Source: Bacteroidia bacterium
Lineage (GTDB): Bacteria; Bacteroidota; Bacteroidia; Flavobacteriales_D; Cryomorphaceae
Direction of reading: 5' to 3'
DNA length: 64,000 nt
Assembly: GCA_030427905.1 (NCBI GenBank)
Contig: JAUICL010000002.1
Span: forward strand, 1-64,000
Shown one piece after another: positions 24,351-35,745 of this stretch; the first letter of the stretch is position 1; each line of letters opens with the position of its first letter. The notes under the pieces are model-generated. The model was not told the origin of the DNA, did no database searches, and saw only the letters and a program-made list of their open reading frames with translations. Both the position numbers and the translations under genes were made by a program.

Positions 24351-26693
24351 TCAACCAACAACATCTAACTTCGCAAAGCGCAGCAAGAGCTGTTTTTGGC
24401 CGACGGATGGGAAGAAAACGGTTGCTTTTTCATTGGGGTGAACACCTTCCACGTTCAGAACTTTCCCTTTTCCAAACTTCTCGTGCGTGACTTGTACTCC
24501 AGCTACGATCGATCCTGGTTTGGTGGCTGGTGGCTTCGTAGCGGTGTTGGCCTGGCTTACCTTTTTTAGGTTTTTGGGAGCCTTAAATGTTGGCTCAGGT
24601 TGCGATTTGGCGGGTTGTTTCTGCGACTTGTTGCGGTAGTAGCTGTTGCCGGAGTTGCTCGTAGAGCGGTTGGATTTTCCCCACGGGTTTCCACCGAAAT
24701 CACTTGAGCGATCTTCCCAAGGGTTTTCGAGTGTTTCGGGCTTATCCAGAAACTTGGCGTCAACTTCTTCGATAAAACGACTCGGCTCACTGTGGTTTAG
24801 CTGACCAAATCGATAGCGGGTCATGGCGTACGTGAGTGTCGCCTTTTTCTCTGCTCGTGTAAGAGCGACATAAAAGAGCCGGCGCTCTTCTTCCAACTCG
24901 CTCCGATCGGTGAGCGAGAGCTGGGATGGAAATAGGTTTTCTTCCATGCCCACTACGTATACATATGGAAACTCAAGTCCCTTAGAAGCGTGAATGGTCA
25001 TCAGGCTCACTTTGTCGTCGTCCTCGTCATTCTGGTCGGCATCGGTAAGGAGAGCTACATCTAATAGGAATTCACTCAAGAATGGTTTGCGGCCTTCGAA
25101 CTCTGGGTTCTCACTTTCAGAAAACTCCTTGATACCGTTTAAGAGTTCTTGAACGTTTTCATACCGGCTCAGACCTTCGGGTGTTTTATCAGCGTATAGC
25201 TCGCGGAGCAATCCCACCGACTTGGCGATGTGCTCGGCTAATGAAAAGGCATCCGTCGTTTCCAGCTGGACTGCAAAACTCTTCATCATGGTCACGAAGT
25301 CGTTTAGCCGTTGTTTGGTTCCACCGTTTACGGGCAGCTTGTCCAGGTCTTCGCTTATCACACCCCATTGACTTTTGCCTGATGCACCTGCTTGAAGGGT
25401 GATCTTTTCGAGCGTGGTCTTACCAATTCCTCGAGCCGGATAGTTGATGACCCGCTTTAGTGCTTCCTCGTCGTTCGGGTTTGCCGTAAGACGGTAGTAA
25501 GCCAGGATGTCTTTAATCTCCTTTCGCTGGTAGAAAGATGTACCACCGTATATGCGGTAGGGGATATTCAGTTTTCGCAAAGATTCCTCCATCGCCCTAC
25601 TCTGCGAGTTGGTTCGGTAGAGAATAGCGAAATCCTTGTTCTTCAGATGAAGGTTGGCCTTGTCTTGAAAGATGTCGTTGGCTACAAACATACCTTCTTC
25701 ATTGTCCGACATCGACCGATTGACTTTGATCAAATCGCCTTGATCATTGTCGGTCCAGACATTCTTCTCAATCTGGTCTTTGTTCTTACCAATTACGCTA
25801 TTGGCCGCAGCTACAATGTTTTTGGTGGAGCGGTAGTTCTGCTCCAACTTGAAGAGTTTGTAATCGGGGTAGTCCTTCCGGAAGTTGAGAATGTTTTGGA
25901 TGTTGGCTCCGCGGAAGCCGTAGATACTTTGGGCGTCATCACCTACTACACAGAGGTTCTCATTGAGAGCCGCCAGCTTCTTTACAATAAGGTACTGGCT
26001 GAAGTTGGTATCCTGGTACTCATCTACGAGCAAGTACTTGAACTTGTGTTGGTATTTGTGAAGGACATCGGGATGATCGCGAAGTAACACGTTCGTTTTA
26101 TACAAGAGATCATCAAAGTCCATAGCCGATGACTTGAAGAGTCGCTTGTTATACTCGGCGTATATCTCCACCATTTTACCTCGGCCGCTAACTTCATCGT
26201 CAGCCATAATTTCAGCTCGTTCTCGGTATACTTTGGGAGAGATTAGGTTGTTTTTGGCTGCGGAGATGCGGTTTGCTACAACGCTCGGTTTGTAGAGTTT
26301 GTCATCGAGCGCCATTTCCTTGACAATGGCTTTGATCAGGTTTTTGCTATCGGCAGAGTCGTAGATGGTAAAGTTTGAAGGGTAGTGGATGCGATCTGCT
26401 TCCACGCGAAGGATTCGCGCAAAGATGGAGTGGAAGGTACCCATCCAAATGTTACGGGCTTCGCTTTCACCGACCACCTTACCTATACGCTCTTTCATTT
26501 CGCGAGCTGCTTTATTGGTAAAGGTGAGCGAAAGGATATTGAAGGGATCTACACCTTTATTAATAAGGTGGGCGATTCGGTAAGTTAGGACTCTGGTTTT
26601 ACCAGATCCGGCACCTGCAATGACCATACAAGGTCCTTCGGTGTATTCAACGGCGGCTCTTTGGGCCGCATTCAAACTCTTCAAATAATCCAT
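24351..26693 (-). CDS. pcrA: UvrD/PcrA-type DNA helicase
   Basis: A 780-residue superfamily 1A 3'-5' helicase for repair and for clearing replication or transcription conflicts. Motif I is AGAGSGKT (26-33), motif Ia is LTFTNKAAREMKERI, motif II is LLVDEYQDTN, motif III is VVGDDAQSIYGFRGA, and motifs V/VI are VSLMTIHASKGLEFPYVYVVG and EEERRLFYVALTRA. The tail has a low-complexity linker (about 680-715) and then a small domain with VTHEKFGKGKVLNVEG, like the RNA-polymerase-binding Tudor fold of PcrA. I chose the ATG at 26693; an in-frame TTG lies three codons earlier. Confidence 0.95.
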   Translation of the reverse strand: MDYLKSLNAAQRAAVEYTEGPCMVIAGAGSGKTRVLTYRIAHLINKGVDPFNILSLTFTNKAAREMKERIGKVVGESEARNIWMGTFHSIFARILRVEADRIHYPSNFTIYDSADSKNLIKAIVKEMALDDKLYKPSVVANRISAAKNNLISPKVYRERAEIMADDEVSGRGKMVEIYAEYNKRLFKSSAMDFDDLLYKTNVLLRDHPDVLHKYQHKFKYLLVDEYQDTNFSQYLIVKKLAALNENLCVVGDDAQSIYGFRGANIQNILNFRKDYPDYKLFKLEQNYRSTKNIVAAANSVIGKNKDQIEKNVWTDNDQGDLIKVNRSMSDNEEGMFVANDIFQDKANLHLKNKDFAILYRTNSQSRAMEESLRKLNIPYRIYGGTSFYQRKEIKDILAYYRLTANPNDEEALKRVINYPARGIGKTTLEKITLQAGASGKSQWGVISEDLDKLPVNGGTKQRLNDFVTMMKSFAVQLETTDAFSLAEHIAKSVGLLRELYADKTPEGLSRYENVQELLNGIKEFSESENPEFEGRKPFLSEFLLDVALLTDADQNDEDDDKVSLMTIHASKGLEFPYVYVVGMEENLFPSQLSLTDRSELEEERRLFYVALTRAEKKATLTYAMTRYRFGQLNHSEPSRFIEEVDAKFLDKPETLENPWEDRSSDFGGNPWGKSNRSTSNSGNSYYRNKSQKQPAKSQPEPTFKAPKNLKKVSQANTATKPPATKPGSIVAGVQVTHEKFGKGKVLNVEGVHPNEKATVFFPSVGQKQLLLRFAKLDVVG

Positions 26694-26849
26694 ACGAGGC
26701 AAAACTAATGCTTTTAGGAGGGAAGAAATAGGAGAAAATGTTCTAGTTTTCCACCTTCAAAATAGGCGGTCGTTCTGATGCGCCAACCCGTTTGAGTCGA
26801 CATAGTTGGCTATTGCACGAAAGACGTGAAAATTAATTGAAAACGGGTG

Positions 26850-26879
26850 TTGTTTTATTCATTTATTCTCGTACATTTG
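26850..26879 (+). promoter_or_regulatory. Promoter of the ribosomal protein cluster
   Basis: TTG at 26850-26852, a 19-bp spacer, and TACATTTG at 26872-26879, matching the Bacteroidota sigma-ABfr-type consensus (TTG, N17-20, TAnnTTTG). The transcript would start near 26885, giving a leader of about 60 nt before rpsL. A small CCCC...GGGG pairing lies at 26882-26902, at the probable transcript start. Confidence 0.75.
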
Positions 26880-26947
26880 CACCCCCATTTTAGCGGATTG
26901 GGGCTTTTTAACGCGCGAAAAAACTGAATTAGAGCAATATTTAAATT

Positions 26948-27322
26948 ATGCCAACTATACAGCAACTAGTACGCAAAGGAAGGGTATCAAAGGTAAAGAC
27001 GAGCAAGTCTGCCGCCCTTGCATCATGTCCTCAGAGAAGAGGGGTTTGTGTACGTGTATACACTACGACACCAAAGAAACCAAATTCGGCCATGAGAAAA
27101 GTAGCTCGTGTGCGTCTAACGAATGGTAAAGAAGTAAACGCCTACATCGGAGGAGAAGGGCACAACCTACAAGAGCACAGTATTGTATTGGTACGTGGTG
27201 GTAGGGTGAAAGATCTTCCAGGTGTACGTTACCACATTGTACGTGGGGCTCTTGATACAGCAGGAGTTGATGGAAGAACTCAGCGCAGATCTAAATACGG
27301 TACGAAACGACCTAAGAAATAA
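26948..27322 (+). CDS. rpsL: 30S ribosomal protein S12
   Basis: A 124-residue decoding-centre protein. [12 protein letters not shown] opens it, and the [15 protein letters not shown] and [13 protein letters not shown] loops are present with the lysines (near 43 and 88) whose mutation gives streptomycin resistance, so the sequence is of the sensitive type. First gene of the cluster, about 60 nt after the predicted transcript start and 13 bp before rpsG. Confidence 0.98.
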   Translation: MPTIQQLVRKGRVSKVKTSKSAALASCPQRRGVCVRVYTTTPKKPNSAMRKVARVRLTNGKEVNAYIGGEGHNLQEHSIVLVRGGRVKDLPGVRYHIVRGALDTAGVDGRTQRRSKYGTKRPKK

Positions 27323-27335
27323 GAGGGTTTAAGTC

Positions 27336-27806
27336 ATGAGAAGAAAGACCGCAAAAAAACGCATTACGTTGCCAGATCCTAAGTTTAACGAGGTATTGGT
27401 AACCAAGTTTGTAAACAATATGATGATGGCCGGTAAGAAGAACGTGGCCTACAATATTTTTTACGACGCAATCGAGATTGTTGATAGCAAGAACGAAGAA
27501 GAGTCAGGACTTGATATCTGGAAGAAGGCACTTACGAATGTTACTCCAGCTGTAGAGGTGCGTTCACGCCGAGTAGGTGGTGCTACTTTCCAAATTCCTC
27601 AACCGATCCGTGAAAACCGGAAAATGGCTATGGCCATGCAGTGGTTGATTTCATACTCTCGCAAGCGCAATGAGAAGACGATGAGTCAGCGTTTGGCTAA
27701 TGAGATTATGGCTGCTGCAAGAGAAGAGGGAGCTGCATTTAAGAAAAAAGAAGACACGCATAGAATGGCAGAAGCTAACCGTGCGTTCTCTCACTTCCGT
27801 ATCTAA
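27336..27806 (+). CDS. rpsG: 30S ribosomal protein S7
   Basis: A 156-residue primary 16S rRNA-binding protein of the small-subunit head. It starts [20 protein letters not shown] and has [13 protein letters not shown] and [15 protein letters not shown], all usual. The length is standard. In other bacteria S7 represses its own operon; no leader structure is obvious between rpsL and rpsG here (13 bp). Confidence 0.98.
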   Translation: MRRKTAKKRITLPDPKFNEVLVTKFVNNMMMAGKKNVAYNIFYDAIEIVDSKNEEESGLDIWKKALTNVTPAVEVRSRRVGGATFQIPQPIRENRKMAMAMQWLISYSRKRNEKTMSQRLANEIMAAAREEGAAFKKKEDTHRMAEANRAFSHFRI

Positions 27807-27834
27807 TTCAACGCATTAGCATAAAGATATCACA

Positions 27835-29943
27835 ATGGCTAAAAGAGACTTAAAATTCACAAGAAACATCGGGATCGCTGCTCACATCGATGCCGGTAAG
27901 ACGACGACTACTGAGCGTATCCTATACTACGGTGGTGTGAGTCACAAGATTGGTGAGGTACACGATGGTGCCGCTACCATGGACTGGATGGAGCAAGAGC
28001 AGGAAAGAGGTATTACCATTACTTCTGCTGCCACTACTTTGAACTGGCCTTACCGTGGGACAGATTACCACGTAAACATTATTGACACCCCAGGTCACGT
28101 TGACTTTACCGTAGAGGTAAACCGTTCACTTCGTGTACTTGATGGATTGGTTTTCTTGTTTAGCGCCGTTGATGGTGTTGAGCCACAGTCAGAGACTAAC
28201 TGGCGTTTGGCAGACAACTACAATGTACCACGTATCGGTTTCGTTAACAAAATGGACCGTCAGGGTGCAGATTTCTTGAACGTGTGTTCACAGGTGAAAG
28301 AAATGCTCGGATCTCACGCACTTCCACTTCAGATTCCAATCGGAGCTGAAGATAGCTTTAAGGGTGTGGTTGACTTGATCAACTTCCGTGGGATCGTTTG
28401 GAATGAAGATGACATGGGTATGACTTTCGAGGAAGTTGAAATCCCAGCTGATATTATGGATGAAGCAACTGAGTACCGCGAGAAATTGCTCGAGGCAGTA
28501 GCTGAATTCAACGATACATTGATGGAGAAGTACTTCGAAGATCCAGAGTCGCTTACTGAGCGCGAGATCCTCGATGCCCTTCGCGAAGCTTGTATCGCCG
28601 GAACAGTTGTTCCAATGATGTGTGGTTCTGCCTTCAAAAACAAAGGAGTGCAGGCTATGCTCGACATGGTTATGGAAATCCTTCCTTCTCCACTAGATGT
28701 AGAAGCGATCGATGGAACAAACCCAAAGACAGATGCAGAAGAGAAGCGTCGTCCTAGCTACGATGAGCCTTTTGCTGCTTTGGCATTTAAGATTGCCACT
28801 GACCCATTCGTAGGTCGTCTTTGCTTTACACGTGTATACTCAGGAGTTCTCGAGTCGGGATCTTACGTATTGAACACGCGTACTGACAAGAAAGAGCGTA
28901 TTTCACGAATCTTCCAGATGCACGCCAACAAGCAGAACCAAGTTCCTGAACTAGGTGCTGGTGATATTGGAGCATTGGTAGGATTTAAGGATATCAAAAC
29001 TGGAGATACACTTTGTGCTGAGAAGTCGCCAATCGTATTGGAATCTATGGACTTCCCAGATCCAGTAATTGGATTGGCTATCGAGCCTAAGACACAAGCT
29101 GACGTTGACAAACTAGGTATTGCACTTAGCAAGTTGGCTGAAGAAGATCCTACGTTCCAGGTTAAGACAGATGAAGATACAGGTCAAACTGTAATCAGTG
29201 GAATGGGTGAGCTTCACCTTGACATTATCTGTGACCGTCTGAAGCGTGAGTTTAAGGTAGAGGTAAACCAAGGTGCACCTCAGGTATCTTACAAGGAAGC
29301 TATCAACGGATCAGTTGATCACCGTGAGACTTACAAGAAGCAGACTGGTGGTCGTGGTAAATTTGCCGATATCGTTGTAACAATCGAGCCAGGTGACAAT
29401 GAGAACCCAGGATTGATTTTCGTTAACGAGATCAAAGGTGGTAACGTACCGAAGGAATTCATTCCATCTGTTGAGAAAGGATTCAAAGAGGCTATGTCAA
29501 ACGGTGTATTGGCCGGTTACCCGCTAGACAGCTTGAAAGTAACATTGAAGGATGGATCTTTCCACGCAGTTGACTCGGATCAATTGTCGTTCGAATTGGC
29601 TGCTAAATTGGCTTACAAGACGGCATTGCCTAAGGCTAAGCCAATCTTGTTGGAGCCGATCATGAAGCTTGAGGTGTTGACACCAGAAGAGAACATGGGA
29701 GACATCGTAGGTGACTTGAACCGTCGTCGTGGAGTAATGGAAGGAATGGGAGACCGTTCTGGATCAAAAGTAATCAAGGCTAAAGTTCCATTATCTGAGA
29801 TGTTCGGGTATGTAACTCAGCTTAGAACGATCTCTTCTGGTCGTGCGACTTCTACCATGGAATTCTCACACTACGAAGAAGCACCTCGTCAGGTAGCTGA
29901 TGAAGTGATTGCAAAAGTTAAAGGAAATAAAGTAGAAGCGTAA
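27835..29943 (+). CDS. fusA: Elongation factor G
   Basis: A 702-residue translocase GTPase. G1 is AHIDAGKT (16-23), G2 lies in the [11 protein letters not shown] region, G3 is DTPGHVDF and G4 is NKMDR. Domains II-V follow, ending with the domain IV/V stretch [19 protein letters not shown] and [20 protein letters not shown]. Full usual length. Unlike the E. coli str operon, no tuf gene follows; rpsJ comes next after 18 bp, so the str and S10 operons are joined. Confidence 0.98.
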   Translation: MAKRDLKFTRNIGIAAHIDAGKTTTTERILYYGGVSHKIGEVHDGAATMDWMEQEQERGITITSAATTLNWPYRGTDYHVNIIDTPGHVDFTVEVNRSLRVLDGLVFLFSAVDGVEPQSETNWRLADNYNVPRIGFVNKMDRQGADFLNVCSQVKEMLGSHALPLQIPIGAEDSFKGVVDLINFRGIVWNEDDMGMTFEEVEIPADIMDEATEYREKLLEAVAEFNDTLMEKYFEDPESLTEREILDALREACIAGTVVPMMCGSAFKNKGVQAMLDMVMEILPSPLDVEAIDGTNPKTDAEEKRRPSYDEPFAALAFKIATDPFVGRLCFTRVYSGVLESGSYVLNTRTDKKERISRIFQMHANKQNQVPELGAGDIGALVGFKDIKTGDTLCAEKSPIVLESMDFPDPVIGLAIEPKTQADVDKLGIALSKLAEEDPTFQVKTDEDTGQTVISGMGELHLDIICDRLKREFKVEVNQGAPQVSYKEAINGSVDHRETYKKQTGGRGKFADIVVTIEPGDNENPGLIFVNEIKGGNVPKEFIPSVEKGFKEAMSNGVLAGYPLDSLKVTLKDGSFHAVDSDQLSFELAAKLAYKTALPKAKPILLEPIMKLEVLTPEENMGDIVGDLNRRRGVMEGMGDRSGSKVIKAKVPLSEMFGYVTQLRTISSGRATSTMEFSHYEEAPRQVADEVIAKVKGNKVEA

Positions 29944-29961
29944 CAAGAAGTATTCATAACG

Positions 29962-30267
29962 ATGAGTCAAAAAATTCGCATCAAGCTCAAGTCATACGAC
30001 CACAACTTAGTTGACAAGTCAGCTGAGAAGATCGTAAAGACAGTAAAGACCACTGGAGCTGTGGTAAGTGGTCCAATTCCGTTACCTACGCACAAGCGTA
30101 TTTACACGGTATTGCGTTCACCACACGTAAATAAGAAGTCGCGTGAGCAGTTTGAGCTTTGTGCCTATAAGCGTCTTTTAGATATCTATAGCTCATCTTC
30201 AAAAACAGTTGATGCTCTAATGAGATTGGAGCTTCCAAGTGGAGTTGAGGTAGAGATTAAAGTTTGA
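29962..30267 (+). CDS. rpsJ: 30S ribosomal protein S10
   Basis: A 101-residue small-subunit protein, in other bacteria also the NusE antitermination factor. [20 protein letters not shown] and [20 protein letters not shown] are family hallmarks. It opens the S10 part of the cluster, 18 bp after fusA and 18 bp before rplC. Confidence 0.98.
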   Translation: MSQKIRIKLKSYDHNLVDKSAEKIVKTVKTTGAVVSGPIPLPTHKRIYTVLRSPHVNKKSREQFELCAYKRLLDIYSSSSKTVDALMRLELPSGVEVEIKV

Positions 30268-30285
30268 TAGTAATAAACCCAGAAA

Positions 30286-30903
30286 ATGCCAGGATTAATA
30301 GGTAAAAAAATCGGAATGACTAGCACGTTCAATGCAGACGGCAAGAATGTCGCATGTACGATCGTACAGGCTGGTCCTTGTGTAGTAACACAAGTGAAGA
30401 CCGAAGAGAAGGACGGCTACAGTGCTGTTCAGCTTGGCTTCGGCGAAAGGAAGGAGAAAAACACTCCCGCTCCAATGAAAGGGCATTTCAAGAAAGCTAA
30501 AACATCACCGAAACAACGGTTGGTTGAGTTTTCTGACGAAAGCGGATTGAAGTTGGGAGATACAGTTGGTGTAAACATCTTCGAAGAGGGTGAGTTCATC
30601 TCTGTAGCAGGAAAGTCAAAAGGAAAAGGATTCCAAGGTGTTGTAAAGCGCCACGGTTTCGGTGGAGTTGGGCAGGCCACTCACGGTCAGCACAACAGAA
30701 TGCGTGCGCCAGGATCAATTGGTGCGGCATCTTACCCAGCGAGAGTATTCAAAGGAATGCGCATGGCTGGACAAACAGGAAATAGTAGAGTAACCATGGA
30801 GAACATCCAGGTGGTTAAGGTAATGGAGGAGCAAGGGCTTCTTATCCTTAAAGGATCAGTACCAGGACCAAAAGGATCGTTTCTAATATTGGAGAAGAAC
30901 TAA
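30286..30903 (+). CDS. rplC: 50S ribosomal protein L3
   Basis: A 205-residue assembly-initiator protein. [15 protein letters not shown] opens it; [15 protein letters not shown] and [15 protein letters not shown] form the loop that reaches the peptidyl-transferase centre. Its TAA stop shares a base with the rplD start (TAATG), so the two are coupled. Confidence 0.98.
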   Translation: MPGLIGKKIGMTSTFNADGKNVACTIVQAGPCVVTQVKTEEKDGYSAVQLGFGERKEKNTPAPMKGHFKKAKTSPKQRLVEFSDESGLKLGDTVGVNIFEEGEFISVAGKSKGKGFQGVVKRHGFGGVGQATHGQHNRMRAPGSIGAASYPARVFKGMRMAGQTGNSRVTMENIQVVKVMEEQGLLILKGSVPGPKGSFLILEKN

Positions 30904-31538
30904 TGGAAATTGCAGTTTTAAATATCGAGGGTAAAGAGACCAAGAAGGTTAAGCTCAACGATGAGATCTACGGTATTGAGCCAAACGATCACGCAATTTA
31001 CTTGGACGTAAAACAGTACGGAGCAAACAACCGTCAGGGAACGCACAAGGCAAAAGAGCGTAGTGAAGTAAAAGGTAGTACACGCAAGATCAAGAAGCAA
31101 AAAGGAACTGGTACAGCACGTGCTGGTGATATCAAGAATCCATTGTTCCGAGGTGGAGGTCGCATCTTCGGCCCACGTCCAAGAAACTATGGTTTCAAAT
31201 TGAACAAGAAAGTAAAGGTGTTGGCACGTAAGTCTGCCTTGAGTTACAAAGCTCAAAACAACGAGATTACAGTTGTTGAAGACTTCAAAATGGACGCACC
31301 AAAGACCAAGCAATACCTATCAATCATGAACGCTTTGAAGGTGGCAGATCAAAAACCACTTTTGGTGTTGAGTGAGAAGGATAATGTATTATCTTTGTCG
31401 TCCCGAAATTGCCAGGGGCATAAAGTAGTGTCAGCCAGCGATTTGTGCACATACGATATTCTTCGTCACAAGTCATTGGTTATCTCTGAGAGTGCTATAC
31501 CGGTGATTGAGAACACTTTAAATCGATTTAAGCGATGA
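30903..31538 (+). CDS. rplD: 50S ribosomal protein L4
   Basis: A 211-residue protein with a long loop lining the exit tunnel ([40 protein letters not shown]). In E. coli L4 also represses the S10 operon; no equivalent leader can be named here. It overlaps rplC by 1 base and rplW by 4 bases (ATGA). Confidence 0.98.
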   Translation: MEIAVLNIEGKETKKVKLNDEIYGIEPNDHAIYLDVKQYGANNRQGTHKAKERSEVKGSTRKIKKQKGTGTARAGDIKNPLFRGGGRIFGPRPRNYGFKLNKKVKVLARKSALSYKAQNNEITVVEDFKMDAPKTKQYLSIMNALKVADQKPLLVLSEKDNVLSLSSRNCQGHKVVSASDLCTYDILRHKSLVISESAIPVIENTLNRFKR

Positions 31539-31828
31539 GCCAGATTGTAATCAAGCCGGTAATTACCGAGAAGATGACCGCCGTATCAGAAGACATGAAC
31601 CGCTTTGGTTTCATCGTTAAATACGACGCGAACAAGATCCAGATCAAAGAAGAAATCGAGAAACTGTACGATGTTAAGGTCGACAAAATTTGGACGATGC
31701 GATACGCAGGAAAGTCAAAGAGTCGATTCACACGTACTGGTTTGATCACGGGAAAAACGAAAGCCTTCAAAAAAGCGATCGTATCGCTAGAAGAGGGAAG
31801 CACTATTGACCTTTATAGCAACATCTAA
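31535..31828 (+). CDS. rplW: 50S ribosomal protein L23
   Basis: A 97-residue exit-site protein that docks trigger factor and [13 protein letters not shown] at the start and [19 protein letters not shown] are typical. The start ATG is inside the rplD stop overlap. Confidence 0.97.
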   Translation: MSQIVIKPVITEKMTAVSEDMNRFGFIVKYDANKIQIKEEIEKLYDVKVDKIWTMRYAGKSKSRFTRTGLITGKTKAFKKAIVSLEEGSTIDLYSNI

Positions 31829-31840
31829 TAGCGAATAGAG

Positions 31841-32665
31841 ATGCCAGTAAGAAAATTTCGTCCTAGCACACCAGGACAACGACATAAGGTTTTAAGTACG
31901 TTCTCTGAAGTGACAACTGACAAGCCAGAGAAGAGCCTACTCGCACCGATTAGCAAATCTGGTGGTCGTAACAACCAAGGTCGTATGACTATGCGATACA
32001 TTGGTGGTGGTCACAAGAGACGCTACCGTATTGTAGACTTCAAGCGTAATAAGCACGGAGTAGACGGTACAGTAAAATCAGTAGAGTACGATCCAAACCG
32101 TACGGCGCGTATTGCTCTAATTGAGTACACAGATGGAGAAAAGCGATACATCATCGCACCAGAAGGGATTCAAGTAGGTCAGACCGTAAAGAGTGGTAAG
32201 GATGCTACGCCAGATGTAGGAAACGCCATGTTCCTAGCTGATATTCCATTAGGTACCGTAATCCACAATGTGGAGATGCGCCCAGGACAAGGTGGAGTTA
32301 TTGCTCGAGGAGCTGGATCTTACGCTCAGTTGAATGCGAGAGATGGTAAGTATGCCATTTTGAAAATGCCTTCAGGAGAGACTCGTATGATTTTGACTAC
32401 TTGTCTTGCTACGATCGGTACCGTATCAAACGGAGAGCACATGCTCGAGCGTTCTGGTAAAGCAGGTCGTTCAAGATGGAAAGGACGTCGTCCACGTGTA
32501 CGTGGAGTAGTTATGAACCCAGTAGATCACCCAATGGGTGGTGGTGAAGGCCGTAATGCCGGTGGTCACCCAAGATCACGTAATGGTGTTCCAGCGAAAG
32601 GATACAAAACTCGTAATAAGAAAAAGGCTTCGAATAAGTACATCATCGAACGCAGAAAGAAATAA
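31841..32665 (+). CDS. rplB: 50S ribosomal protein L2
   Basis: A 274-residue protein needed for the peptidyl-transferase centre and subunit joining. [17 protein letters not shown] opens it; [20 protein letters not shown] and the C-terminal [17 protein letters not shown], with its conserved histidine near 230, are present. Standard length; 7 bp before rpsS. Confidence 0.98.
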   Translation: MPVRKFRPSTPGQRHKVLSTFSEVTTDKPEKSLLAPISKSGGRNNQGRMTMRYIGGGHKRRYRIVDFKRNKHGVDGTVKSVEYDPNRTARIALIEYTDGEKRYIIAPEGIQVGQTVKSGKDATPDVGNAMFLADIPLGTVIHNVEMRPGQGGVIARGAGSYAQLNARDGKYAILKMPSGETRMILTTCLATIGTVSNGEHMLERSGKAGRSRWKGRRPRVRGVVMNPVDHPMGGGEGRNAGGHPRSRNGVPAKGYKTRNKKKASNKYIIERRKK

Positions 32666-32672
32666 TTGAGAT

Positions 32673-32951
32673 ATGAGCAGATCACTCAAAAAACCACCGT
32701 TCGTACATTATAAGCTTATGCAGCGTGTTGAAGATACGCAGTCGAGCGGAAAGAAGTCAGTAATCAAGACATGGTCAAGAGCCAGCACGATTACACCAGA
32801 GTTTGTTGGACTGACGATTGCGGTTCACAATGGAAACAAGTTTATTCCAGTTTACGTGACGGAGAACATGGTAGGACACAAGTTGGGAGAGTTTTCTCCA
32901 ACGCGTAACTTCCGAGGTCACGCTGGTAACAAAAAAGATAAAAAACGGTAA
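32673..32951 (+). CDS. rpsS: 30S ribosomal protein S19
   Basis: A 92-residue head protein. [34 protein letters not shown] and [15 protein letters not shown] are diagnostic. It is followed 33 bp later by rplV. Confidence 0.98.
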   Translation: MSRSLKKPPFVHYKLMQRVEDTQSSGKKSVIKTWSRASTITPEFVGLTIAVHNGNKFIPVYVTENMVGHKLGEFSPTRNFRGHAGNKKDKKR

Positions 32952-32984
32952 TTCGCCCGCTGAGGCCCGATAACTAGAACGACT

Positions 32985-33380
32985 ATGGGTTCAAGAAAGA
33001 AACTAGCAGCCGATAAGAGAAAAGAGGAGCGCAAGCAGTTGGCTATCGCCAAGCTTAACAATGTTCCTACTTCACCGCGCAAGATGCGTCTGGTAGCAGA
33101 TGTAATCCGCGGAGAAGAAGTCCTAAAGGCTTTGAACATGTTGAAGTTTATGCCACAGGATGCTGCAAGAAGATTAGAAAAGCTTCTTTTGTCAGCGATC
33201 GCAAACTGGCAGGCGAAGAACGAAGGAAAGGATGCAAACGAAGAAGGATTGATCGTTAAGGAGATCTTTGTAGACTCTGCACGCATTCTAAAGCGATTGA
33301 GACCAGCTCCACAGGGGCGAGCTCACCGCATACGCAAGAGATCAAATCACGTAACCATCATTTTAGATAGCGCGAAGTAA
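32985..33380 (+). CDS. rplV: 50S ribosomal protein L22
   Basis: A 131-residue exit-tunnel protein. Compared with the usual 110 residues it has a basic N-terminal extension of about 20 residues ([17 protein letters not shown]) before the conserved [20 protein letters not shown]. The tunnel hairpin is near [19 protein letters not shown]. Only 2 bp separate it from rpsC. Confidence 0.97.
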   Translation: MGSRKKLAADKRKEERKQLAIAKLNNVPTSPRKMRLVADVIRGEEVLKALNMLKFMPQDAARRLEKLLLSAIANWQAKNEGKDANEEGLIVKEIFVDSARILKRLRPAPQGRAHRIRKRSNHVTIILDSAK

Positions 33381-33382
33381 TT

Positions 33383-34102
33383 ATGGGACAAAAGACTAAT
33401 CCAATAGGAAACAGGTTAGGTTTTATCCGCGGTTGGGATTCAAACTGGTACGGTGGGAGAAACTACACGGATAAAATCGTAGAAGACGACAAGATTCGTC
33501 AATACCTAAAAGTGCGTCTCGCGAAAGCAAGCGTTGCTCGAGTAATCATCGAGCGTACACTAAAATTGGTTACAGTAACGATAAAGACTGCACGCCCGGG
33601 AATTATCATCGGACGTGGAGGACAAGAGGTCGACAAGCTTAAGGAAGAGTTGAAAAAGCTTACTGGAAAGGAAGTTCAGATCAACATTTTCGAGATCAAG
33701 CGACCAGAGTTGGATGCGCGTCTTGTAGCAGACAGCATTGCACGTCAGATCGAAGGAAGAATTTCATTCCGTCGTGCAGTGAAGATGGCTATTGCTTCTA
33801 CGATGCGTATGGGAGCTGAAGGAATCAAGGTGGTTGTTTCAGGTCGATTGAATGGTGCAGAGATGGCACGTACCGAAGCCTATAAAGATGGACGTACACC
33901 ACTTCACACATTCAGAGCTGATATAGACTACGCTCTTTCAGAAGCTCACACTAAGATGGGTCGTATTGGAGTAAAGGTATGGATCTGTAATGGTGAAGTA
34001 TACGGTAAGCGCGACTTGAGCCCAAACATTGAGACTGGAAAGACTCAGGGTGGAGCAAAAGGCGGATCACGTAAGCCACGCGGCGGCGGACGCAGAAGGT
34101 AA
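33383..34102 (+). CDS. rpsC: 30S ribosomal protein S3
   Basis: A 239-residue protein with a KH domain ([20 protein letters not shown], around 72-91) at the mRNA entry channel. [20 protein letters not shown] opens it. The C-terminus is a Gly/Arg/Lys-rich tail ([17 protein letters not shown]). Confidence 0.98.
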   Translation: MGQKTNPIGNRLGFIRGWDSNWYGGRNYTDKIVEDDKIRQYLKVRLAKASVARVIIERTLKLVTVTIKTARPGIIIGRGGQEVDKLKEELKKLTGKEVQINIFEIKRPELDARLVADSIARQIEGRISFRRAVKMAIASTMRMGAEGIKVVVSGRLNGAEMARTEAYKDGRTPLHTFRADIDYALSEAHTKMGRIGVKVWICNGEVYGKRDLSPNIETGKTQGGAKGGSRKPRGGGRRR

Positions 34103-34129
34103 TTGTAGAATTAGATTAACTAGAGAGCG

Positions 34130-34552
34130 ATGTTACAACCAAAAAGAACGAAGTTCAGAAAGATGCAGAAGGGCCGCATCAAGGGTAATGCCCAACGAGG
34201 AGCTCAGATTGCATTTGGATCTTTTGGAATCAAAACACTCGATGAGGGATTCATTACCTCTCGTCAGATAGAAGCTGCCCGTATTGCGGTTACTCGTTAC
34301 ATGAAGCGTGAAGGAAAAGTGTGGATTCGCATTTTCCCAGACAAGCCAATGACGTCGAAGCCAGCAGAGGTACGTATGGGTAAGGGTAAAGGGGCACCTA
34401 GTCACTGGGTAGCACCTGTAAAGCCAGGACGCATGATGTTTGAGTGCGATGGAGTACCGATGGAAGTAGCCCAAGAAGCGATGCGTCTAGCCGCTCAGAA
34501 GCTACCGGTAAGAACAAAATTTGTAGTACGAAGAGATTACGTTGAATCTTAA
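34130..34552 (+). CDS. rplP: 50S ribosomal protein L16
   Basis: A 140-residue protein of the A-site region. [16 protein letters not shown] opens it, and [19 protein letters not shown] is the conserved loop. Standard length. rpmC starts 4 bp after the stop. Confidence 0.98.
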   Translation: MLQPKRTKFRKMQKGRIKGNAQRGAQIAFGSFGIKTLDEGFITSRQIEAARIAVTRYMKREGKVWIRIFPDKPMTSKPAEVRMGKGKGAPSHWVAPVKPGRMMFECDGVPMEVAQEAMRLAAQKLPVRTKFVVRRDYVES

Positions 34553-34556
34553 TCTT

Positions 34557-34754
34557 ATGAAGGCAAAAGAAATAGCAGATCTCACTACTGATGAGATTAA
34601 GGAGAAGATCGGAATCGAATCTGAAGCGTTTAACAAGATGCGCTTGAACCACGCGGTGGCAGCTTTTGAAAACCCGATTCAGTTGCGCCACAAGCGCAGA
34701 GAAATCGCACGTTTGAAAACCGAACTGCGCAAACGCGAACTATCAGCGAAATAA
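34557..34754 (+). CDS. rpmC: 50S ribosomal protein L29
   Basis: A 65-residue helical-hairpin protein at the tunnel exit. The start MKAKEIADLTTDEIKEK is the family N-terminus, so the ATG at 34557 is chosen over a nearer-upstream in-frame ATG at 34542 that overlaps rplP. NPIQLRHKRREIARLKTELR is the conserved second helix. Confidence 0.96.
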   Translation: MKAKEIADLTTDEIKEKIGIESEAFNKMRLNHAVAAFENPIQLRHKRREIARLKTELRKRELSAK

Positions 34755-34772
34755 CGATTTTACTTTAGGATC

Positions 34773-35030
34773 ATGTCTGAAAGAAATTTAAGAAAGCAGC
34801 GTACCGGAGTGGTAGCAAGCAACAAAATGGATAAGTCCATTACAGTGGTTGTAGAGCGAAGAGTAAAGCACCCACTTTATGGAAAATTCATGAAGAGTAC
34901 AACCAAGTTTGTCGCTCACGACGAGAAGAATGATTGCAATATCGGAGATACGGTACGCATCATGGAGACTCGACCATTGAGTAAGCGTAAGAACTGGAGA
35001 TTGGTTGAGATTTTAGAAAGAGCAAAATAA
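34773..35030 (+). CDS. rpsQ: 30S ribosomal protein S17
   Basis: An 85-residue OB-fold protein. [20 protein letters not shown] and the C-terminal [20 protein letters not shown] are diagnostic. rplN starts 9 bp later. Confidence 0.98.
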   Translation: MSERNLRKQRTGVVASNKMDKSITVVVERRVKHPLYGKFMKSTTKFVAHDEKNDCNIGDTVRIMETRPLSKRKNWRLVEILERAK

Positions 35031-35039
35031 GACTGAAAA

Positions 35040-35408
35040 ATGATACAACAGGAAAGTAGGCTAAAGGTAGCTGACAATAGTGGAGCGAAGGAAGTTCTTT
35101 GTATCCGTGTGTTGGGAGGTACTGGCCGTCGTTATGCTTCGATTGGAGACAAGATTGTTGTTTCGGTAAAAGCCGCCATGCCTTCCGGAAACGTGAAGAA
35201 AGGAGTGGTATCGAAAGCCGTAGTAGTGCGTACCAAGAAGGAAGTTCGCCGTCCAGATGGATCTTACATCCGTTTTGATGACAACGCCGTGGTATTGCTA
35301 AACAATACAGGTGAAATGAGAGGTACACGTATTTTCGGCCCTGTAGCCAGAGAATTGCGTGAAAAGGATTTTATGAAGATTGTTTCACTTGCTCCTGAAG
35401 TACTATAA
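35040..35408 (+). CDS. rplN: 50S ribosomal protein L14
   Basis: A 122-residue protein at the subunit interface. [20 protein letters not shown] and the C-terminal [18 protein letters not shown] are the invariant ends. First gene of the spc-like section. Confidence 0.98.
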   Translation: MIQQESRLKVADNSGAKEVLCIRVLGGTGRRYASIGDKIVVSVKAAMPSGNVKKGVVSKAVVVRTKKEVRRPDGSYIRFDDNAVVLLNNTGEMRGTRIFGPVARELREKDFMKIVSLAPEVL

Positions 35409-35427
35409 ACCTGGAAAGCCTAAAGCG

Positions 35428-35742
35428 ATGAAAATTCACATCAAAAAAGACGATACAGTAGAGGTAATGGCCGGTGAGAGCAGAGGAACCCAAGGAAGGG
35501 TAGTATCTGTAGACCGCGACAAATACCGCGCTATTGTGGAAGGCGTAAACATCGTGTCGAAACACACGAAGCCGAGTGCTGCAAACCCACAAGGAGGAAT
35601 CTCTAAAGTGGAGGCGCCAGTGCATATCTCAAACTTGCTAGTGGTTGACCCAAAGTCAGGTAAAGGTGCACGCGTAGGGTTCAAGAAGGACTCTGAAGGA
35701 AAATCAGTTAGATATTTTAAAAAATCTGGTGAGGAGGTTTAA
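35428..35742 (+). CDS. rplX: 50S ribosomal protein L24
   Basis: A 104-residue KOW-domain assembly initiator. The ATG at 35428 gives the family start [20 protein letters not shown]; a longer frame back to 35380 overlaps rplN and is rejected. [20 protein letters not shown] is conserved. Confidence 0.97.
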   Translation: MKIHIKKDDTVEVMAGESRGTQGRVVSVDRDKYRAIVEGVNIVSKHTKPSAANPQGGISKVEAPVHISNLLVVDPKSGKGARVGFKKDSEGKSVRYFKKSGEEV

Positions 35743-35745
35743 GTC

